In this document: one piece after another, positions 59,546-64,000 of the stretch | How the letters are laid out: the number at the start of each line of letters is the position of its first letter | Numbering within the stretch: position 1 is the stretch's first letter | Assembly: GCA_964391725.1 (NCBI GenBank) | Contig: CAYMNB010000002.1 | Location: forward strand, 80,895-144,894 | Direction of reading: 5' to 3' | DNA: 64,000 nt | DNA from: SpSt-1165 sp964391725 | GTDB lineage: Bacteria > Chloroflexota > Anaerolineae > Anaerolineales > Anaerolineaceae | Notes under the pieces: generated by a model | The model's input: only the letters and a program-made list of their open reading frames with translations | What the model was told of the DNA's origin: nothing | Database searches by the model: none | Made by a program: the position numbers and the translations under genes

Positions 59546-60727
59546 ATGACAGCACCACTAAAAAAACTTCATTTGCTGGCTGAGCATGTCGGGTATGAAC
59601 TGGACGATTCCCCCGGTTGTCCGTTGTATGTTCGCCCAAATCCCGGGAAAACTATCGAGAGGATGGGTATAGATGAATTACCTCATATTTCGTATGCCAC
59701 ATTGCCCGGGGGTAGAAAAATTCCTCTCTTAAAAACCCTGCTGACATCCGCCTGTGAGAATGATTGTCATTATTGCGGCTGTCGATCCGCCAGTAATATC
59801 AGGCGAGAGACCTTCAAACCTGATGAATTAGCAAGGTTGTTCATGATGATGTATCAAAGGGGGTATGTAAAGGGTATATTTTTAAGTTCCGGTGTGGTTG
59901 GCGGGGGTGCCAGAACACAGGATCTGTTGATTAAGACAGCAGAAATTTTGCGATTCAAGTTTCACTATCGCGATTATCTGCATTTGAAGGTCATGCCCGG
60001 GTCAGAGTATGAACAGGTGCTGCAATCAATGAAACTGGCAGACCGGGTGTCAACCAATCTGGAAGGTGCTAACCCCAAACGGTTGTATGAATTGGCGCCG
60101 ATGAAGCAATTTCATCAACATTTGTTAGATCCCTTGAAATGGGTTGATGATATTCGCAAAAATATGTCGCCGGCTGTAACTTGGAATGGACGCTGGCCAT
60201 CCACCTGCACGCAGTTTGTGGTGGGGGGGACTGACGAAAATGATGTTGAGTTGCTGCAGATATCAGAATTTTTATATTCTCACCTACATCTGTCGAGAAC
60301 GTATTATTCGGCATTTTCTCCCATTCCTGGCACACCTTTGGAGAATCGTCAGGCAGAGAATGACTGGAGAAGGTATCGGCTTTTTCAGGCCAGTTTTTTA
60401 CTGCGCGATTATCCATTTCAAATGGAAGATATGGTTTTTGACCATCAGGGACGGCTGCCTCTTGACCGCGACCCCAAGCAGGCATGGGCTGAGGTGTTTT
60501 TGAAAGAACAGCCTGTTGAGGTCAATACTGCCAGCCGGGAGGAGTTGTTGCATATACCAGGTATTGGTCTGAAAGGGGCAAATCAGATAATAGTAACCAG
60601 GTATAAAAATCCATTCAAGTCGGAGGGAGATTTAAACCGGGTGGGGGTGATTCTTGGCAGAGCAGCGCCATACTTGTTGGTCAATGGGAGTAGACTGCCT
60701 TTTCAACCGGCATTGATTGGTTCGTGA
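59546..60727 (+). CDS. Putative DNA modification/repair radical SAM protein with HhH domain
   Basis: 393 residues from the leaderless ATG at 59546; the longer frame from 59504 covers the promoter. The radical SAM motif is ACENDCHYCGC (CxxxCxxC, about residues 69-79) in a TIM-barrel that ends near residue 300. A C-terminal helix-hairpin-helix (ASREELLHIPGIGLKGANQI, about residues 329-348) typically binds DNA. These traits match the TIGR03916 family, named for putative DNA modification or repair; its chemistry is not known. The adjacent small gene may be functionally linked. Confidence 0.9.
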   Translation: MTAPLKKLHLLAEHVGYELDDSPGCPLYVRPNPGKTIERMGIDELPHISYATLPGGRKIPLLKTLLTSACENDCHYCGCRSASNIRRETFKPDELARLFMMMYQRGYVKGIFLSSGVVGGGARTQDLLIKTAEILRFKFHYRDYLHLKVMPGSEYEQVLQSMKLADRVSTNLEGANPKRLYELAPMKQFHQHLLDPLKWVDDIRKNMSPAVTWNGRWPSTCTQFVVGGTDENDVELLQISEFLYSHLHLSRTYYSAFSPIPGTPLENRQAENDWRRYRLFQASFLLRDYPFQMEDMVFDHQGRLPLDRDPKQAWAEVFLKEQPVEVNTASREELLHIPGIGLKGANQIIVTRYKNPFKSEGDLNRVGVILGRAAPYLLVNGSRLPFQPALIGS

Positions 60728-60742
60728 TTTCTTGGTTATACT
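60713..60742 (+). promoter_or_regulatory. Leaderless promoter of the gene at 60749
   Basis: TTGATT (60713-60718) and TATACT (60737-60742), 18-base spacer, six bases before the ATG at 60749. The -35 box lies within the end of the preceding gene. No ribosome binding site. Confidence 0.65.
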
Positions 60743-60748
60743 ACCCAT

Positions 60749-61135
60749 ATGTACAAACTGATTCCCATTCGATTCATCAATGAAGTGATTGAGGTGCAAC
60801 ACGCCCAACCGCTGTTATATGCCAAGACACCGACACCACCTCAAGGATTCATTTGGCAAGAGAAAGAGTATGGTGTTAAAGAGGTCATGCTGGAATGGAA
60901 AGATTTTGAGAGGCGCGGGAAATCTTCCCACAATATGCGGCCGAGTTCTCAACTAAAGGCAGCTAAACGAGGTTCCCGCGGCATAGGCAGGTTTCATTAC
61001 CAGGTGCTTACTGATGATGATCAGATTTTTCACTTGTATTTTGACCGGTCATCCTGGGATCAAGATACCCAAACGGGTGAGTGGGTATTGCAGGCAGAAT
61101 ATGCCTACCGGTTGACACAAAACGATGGAGAGTAA
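60749..61135 (+). CDS. Small protein of unknown function, DUF6504-like
   Basis: 128 residues, no signal peptide or membrane segment. The layout of short conserved stretches (FIWQEKEYGVKEVMLEW near residue 40, GRFHYQVLTDDDQIFHLYFD near 78, and a terminal WVLQAEYAYRL) resembles DUF6504, a family found in other bacteria near DNA-repair genes. That match is from memory of motif style and is weak. The gene directly follows the radical SAM gene and has its own predicted promoter. Function unknown. Confidence 0.6.
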   Translation: MYKLIPIRFINEVIEVQHAQPLLYAKTPTPPQGFIWQEKEYGVKEVMLEWKDFERRGKSSHNMRPSSQLKAAKRGSRGIGRFHYQVLTDDDQIFHLYFDRSSWDQDTQTGEWVLQAEYAYRLTQNDGE

Positions 61136-61143
61136 TCTGCTCC

Positions 61144-62376
61144 CTAGTCCTGCCTGCTTAACCGCCAGATGCCAATCACACTGAAGGCAATGCCGAAAGT
61201 TAGGATTACTAAAATTTCCGGCAATACGTCTATGAAGCTGTATCCTTTCAGGATGATTCCATTGAATCCCAGCATCGCCCAGGTAGACGGTAGTGCTCTC
61301 ACCACTGTCTGGTAAAGAGGCGGGGTGATTTCAAGCGGCCACCAGGCACCACCCAGCGCAGCCATTAACATAGAAACAAGCGGGGTGATATTGTCTGCTT
61401 GTTTGGCTGTTTTGGCAAACGCACCCAGCATCAATCCCAGGGCGGTTCCAGTGAACGAGAATACTGACAGGAACAATAGTAGCAATAGCGGATCATTTCC
61501 CCAATTTACATTAAGCACATACACACCGAAAAGTACGAGGATGACCATCTGGATCAACCCCATCAATAGGCGCGAGAGGATCTTCCCTGAAAAATAGACG
61601 CTTTTGGGTGTGGGTGTTGTGAATTGGCGTTGATAGGTACCATTCTCCCGGTCTCGGGCAAATATGACTGAACCACCAACAAGGGTGATCAGACTCCAGG
61701 TTACCAGCTGGCCGGCCGAAGATTGGTTAAAACCCGCCAAACCATTTGGGTTCTCATTGTTAACATTACTTCGGATGACCTCAAGTGTGAACATGGGAGA
61801 TTCTGCCAAAAGGATCTGCGCCTGCTCCATTGATTTCGCTATGTACTGTTGCTGTTCTTCTGGTGACATCTGCGGATTGAGATCGCCATAGACCAGCAAA
61901 GCCCCTTGTGCTGCAGACATTGACGCCGTTGTGTGTTGTGTGGCGGAACGAATGCTGTTTTCAATCGAAACCGAGGAGAAATCTGCCTCCGCGACCTTTA
62001 GCTTTAGCAAGGTTGGTTGGTTTGTGATTAATTGATCACCGAATCCTTGCGGAATAACCAGATAACCTTGCAGTTGATTGCGAAGGTCTTCAGAGAATTC
62101 TTTGCTCTGGTAAATAACCTGGGCATTGATGGTTTGACTCTCGAGGAGATGTCCGGTCAAGGCCGTTGACAGCCCTGTATGATCCTGGTCATAGATCAGC
62201 AGGAATGGCCGCAGGTCACGCTCTCCATTCTGTGGCTGCATGGCGGCTGATCCACCCAGTGCAGCGCCGATTGCCATAGTAAATACGATGGGAAGTACGA
62301 GAAAGAACACCCAGGTGATTGGGTAGGCGAACTCAAGTCTGAACTCCATTTTTATGATTGACCAGAGTTTATGCAT
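61144..62376 (-). CDS. ABC-2-type transporter permease
   Basis: 410 residues with the ABC-2 permease layout: an N-terminal membrane helix (about residues 17-40), a large extracytoplasmic domain (about 45-215), then five or six helices. The C-terminal helices include the LGLMLGAFAKTAKQADNITPL segment characteristic of ABC-2/YhgE permeases. It overlaps the upstream permease by eight bases, and both are of the same family, so a heterodimeric permease with the ATPase encoded upstream is likely. The exported substrate is unknown. Confidence 0.9.
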   Translation of the reverse strand: MHKLWSIIKMEFRLEFAYPITWVFFLVLPIVFTMAIGAALGGSAAMQPQNGERDLRPFLLIYDQDHTGLSTALTGHLLESQTINAQVIYQSKEFSEDLRNQLQGYLVIPQGFGDQLITNQPTLLKLKVAEADFSSVSIENSIRSATQHTTASMSAAQGALLVYGDLNPQMSPEEQQQYIAKSMEQAQILLAESPMFTLEVIRSNVNNENPNGLAGFNQSSAGQLVTWSLITLVGGSVIFARDRENGTYQRQFTTPTPKSVYFSGKILSRLLMGLIQMVILVLFGVYVLNVNWGNDPLLLLLFLSVFSFTGTALGLMLGAFAKTAKQADNITPLVSMLMAALGGAWWPLEITPPLYQTVVRALPSTWAMLGFNGIILKGYSFIDVLPEILVILTFGIAFSVIGIWRLSRQD

Positions 62377-63649
62377 GGTTTTTCCTCAAAATGCGAATGT
62401 GCCCATATTGCCATGTGAACAAAAAAGTAGCAATACTGATGAGTATCACCGCCATGGCTGTCAACACCAGAATAGCGGTTCGCACATCATGAAAGCCTCC
62501 CCCATTGATCAGGGCCATAAAACCTTCTATCCCCCAGGCGTTGGGGGTGATTACCCCTAAATCCTTGAGCCATTGGGGATAATTGACTCGAGGAACGAAA
62601 TTGCCTGTCACTGCAGCGAAAACGAGATTTACAGCCATGCCAAGTGCGGATGCCTGCCCGCTGTTCTTCGCCAAAGAAGCGACCAAAATTCCCCAACTGG
62701 CACTGCCCAACACAAGTGACAGTGTGAAGAGGATGACGACAGGCAGCGGCCCCCAGGAAAGATTCAGAATAAGTGAACTCAGCAGTATGAAGGCAAAAAC
62801 CTGGATGACACCGATCAGATAGATGCCAAGCATTTTTCCGACAATGATTGAGATGGACCTGGTCGGGCTGGTTAACAATCTGCCGAAGGTGCCAACCTCT
62901 TTTTCACTCAATATCGTCCTGGCGCTGGCTGTCATTGAAAAACTTAGGAAAAGAATTGACATGGAAGGGGCCATGTATGCCAACCAGCTGAACTCATTCG
63001 AACTACCTGTTTCCCAATAGGAAACTTCCAGGGATAACTGTGACTGGTTCTCTTCAAAAATGGGGGTTAAATTCTGGCTGATTTCTTCACCCAACCCTTC
63101 TTCCAAGTCTTGTGGTGAGACTGATCCTACTGCCAGCAGGTCTGAAAAGCCAATGGTCGCGCCAGCAAAACAGGCATTTAGACGAATGATGATGGAGTCA
63201 AGAATCGATTCGACAATCATGGATGATATGGGGCGAGTCGGATTGGTATAGATGGTGATAGTTTGGCTGAGGTCTAACGGTGTATTTATTGAAGCGTCAT
63301 TCATGGATTCAAGACTCTGAATCATGCCTTCAGGTTCAACAATCACTGCCGCAAACCTATCGCGGCTTAGTTCTTTTTGGGCTGTCTCAATATCAGGAAA
63401 TTTCTCGATTGCCAGATATTCTTGGATTTGTTCACTGGTAAGAATATCTTCGAAAACTTGACTGAAGGTGTCGCTGCCATTGGAAACGAGGGCAACTGGA
63501 ATGACTGTGAAACCAGAATCAGAGGAAGTTCCAAACGCAAAAGCCATCACCAAAGTCATCGCCAGAGGGGCAGCAACCATTAATAGCAGGGCAGTAATGT
63601 CGCGGTAGGTAATTTTGAAGTCTTTCCAGGCAATTTTCAATATCTTCAT
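62369..63649 (-). CDS. ABC-2-type transporter permease
   Basis: 426 residues with the same layout as the downstream permease: N-terminal helix (about residues 18-40), large outer domain, then about six helices from residue 215. LVASLAKNSGQASALGMAVN (about residue 330) matches the conserved ABC-2 cytoplasmic/membrane segment. It starts nine bases after the ATPase stop and overlaps the second permease by eight, so all three are one minus-strand operon. Confidence 0.9.
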   Translation of the reverse strand: MKILKIAWKDFKITYRDITALLLMVAAPLAMTLVMAFAFGTSSDSGFTVIPVALVSNGSDTFSQVFEDILTSEQIQEYLAIEKFPDIETAQKELSRDRFAAVIVEPEGMIQSLESMNDASINTPLDLSQTITIYTNPTRPISSMIVESILDSIIIRLNACFAGATIGFSDLLAVGSVSPQDLEEGLGEEISQNLTPIFEENQSQLSLEVSYWETGSSNEFSWLAYMAPSMSILFLSFSMTASARTILSEKEVGTFGRLLTSPTRSISIIVGKMLGIYLIGVIQVFAFILLSSLILNLSWGPLPVVILFTLSLVLGSASWGILVASLAKNSGQASALGMAVNLVFAAVTGNFVPRVNYPQWLKDLGVITPNAWGIEGFMALINGGGFHDVRTAILVLTAMAVILISIATFLFTWQYGHIRILRKNHA

Positions 63650-63658
63650 GCGTCACCC

Positions 63659-64000
63659 CTAATCCCGTAATGCGCGGCCGGTTAGATGCAGAAAAACCGC
63701 TTCTAAGTTCGGCTCCTCAATATCAACGCTGGTGATATTGACATTGTGTTGGTTGGCGAGTGAAATCGTGCCGGCGATGCTTGCTTGCGCCTGCTGTACG
63801 TTGACTATAATTTCACCATCGTTCTTTGACGCGTACACAACCCCGGGCAGCGCAAGCAAGGCGGTTAAAAATTCATCGGGGATGTGTTGTTCTTCCCGGG
63901 TGTGCAACCGCAGGGTTTCATTTTCGCCTATGAGGGTGGTCAATTCTTTTTGTGTTCCCAGCGCAATCAGTTTTCCGTGATCGATGATGCCAACGCGATG
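63659..64000 (-). CDS. ABC transporter ATP-binding protein, 3' end
   Basis: 114 codons, open to the window edge, so the 5' part with Walker A, signature and Walker B is missing. What is visible is the H-loop region (HRVGIIDHGKLIALGT), which in ABC ATPases follows the D-loop, and then a C-terminal domain of about 95 residues (ending VEEPNLEAVFLHLTG-like) typical of ATPases of ABC-2 drug exporters. It is the first gene of the operon with the two permeases that follow. Confidence 0.9.
   Translation of the reverse strand, partial: HRVGIIDHGKLIALGTQKELTTLIGENETLRLHTREEQHIPDEFLTALLALPGVVYASKNDGEIIVNVQQAQASIAGTISLANQHNVNITSVDIEEPNLEAVFLHLTGRALRD

Noticed and set aside
1..64000. tRNA, rRNA, CRISPR or insertion sequences
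   Set aside because: I looked for tRNA-like cloverleaf sequence in the gaps, repeats with regular spacing and transposase motifs and saw none. Weak tRNA-like sequences could still be missed by eye.

Overview
The window most likely comes from a Chloroflexota bacterium of the Anaerolineae type, from a chromosomal region without mobile elements. Supporting signs are the tandem membrane proteins of the Chlor_Arch_YYY/DUF2298 kind, the many extracytoplasmic proteins with Pro/Thr-rich linkers, the roughly balanced base composition, and an anaerobe-style gene set: adenosylcobalamin-dependent ribonucleotide reductase, flavodiiron protein, PPi-type pyruvate phosphate dikinase and B12-dependent methylmalonyl-CoA mutase. 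I see no tRNA, rRNA, CRISPR, transposase or phage gene. Coding density is very high, with many ATGA/GTGA overlaps.

Layout. 1-17.2 kb: the 3' end of lepA runs straight into a surface-glycoconjugate locus. It holds a flippase-like membrane protein, a CDP-paratose-2-epimerase-like sugar epimerase, a GT4 glycosyltransferase and a SAM methyltransferase, then four successive large polytopic GT-C-type membrane proteins. One of these is a 1765-residue fusion of a GT39-like half with a YYY half, and the next gene is a free-standing paralogue of that YYY half. 17.2-18.7 kb: cmk and an exonuclease III. 18.7-25.4 kb: a probable catabolic module on both strands (DUF1667 protein, two FAD oxidoreductases, amidohydrolase, VOC protein, FGGY kinase) whose substrate I cannot name. 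25.5-29.5 kb: a heterodimeric ABC exporter pair with one degenerate ATPase site, preceded by a leader of about 235 nt. That leader carries a short peptide ORF, a hairpin with the peptide's stop codon in its loop, and an intrinsic terminator. This looks like ribosome-mediated attenuation and is the most interesting signal in the window.

29.5-42.3 kb: a TPR-like envelope protein, rimO with a double-HTH RodZ-like gene, rplI, methylmalonyl-CoA mutase and epimerase, an MreB with altered ATPase motifs, a tRNA-dihydrouridine synthase, the infC-rpmI-rplT operon (infC starts with ATA), a TrmH/SpoU methyltransferase and two envelope proteins. 42.3-52.5 kb: nrdR-nrdJ, a flavodiiron protein, tdk-hpt-cca, and ppdK. 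52.5-64 kb: a TPR lytic transglycosylase lipoprotein, a PfkB kinase with ahcY, a class V aminotransferase, a sortase, a radical SAM protein of the putative DNA modification/repair family, a small DUF6504-like protein, and an ABC-2 export operon cut by the window end.

Regulation. Several genes have a good -10 box only 6-7 nt upstream of the start codon and no ribosome binding site, so they are probably leaderless: the dihydrouridine synthase, the radical SAM gene, the gene at 60749, the gene at 29521 and the PpiC lipoprotein. Several start codons were moved from the longest ORF using ribosome binding sites, promoters or terminators that would otherwise fall inside the coding sequence.
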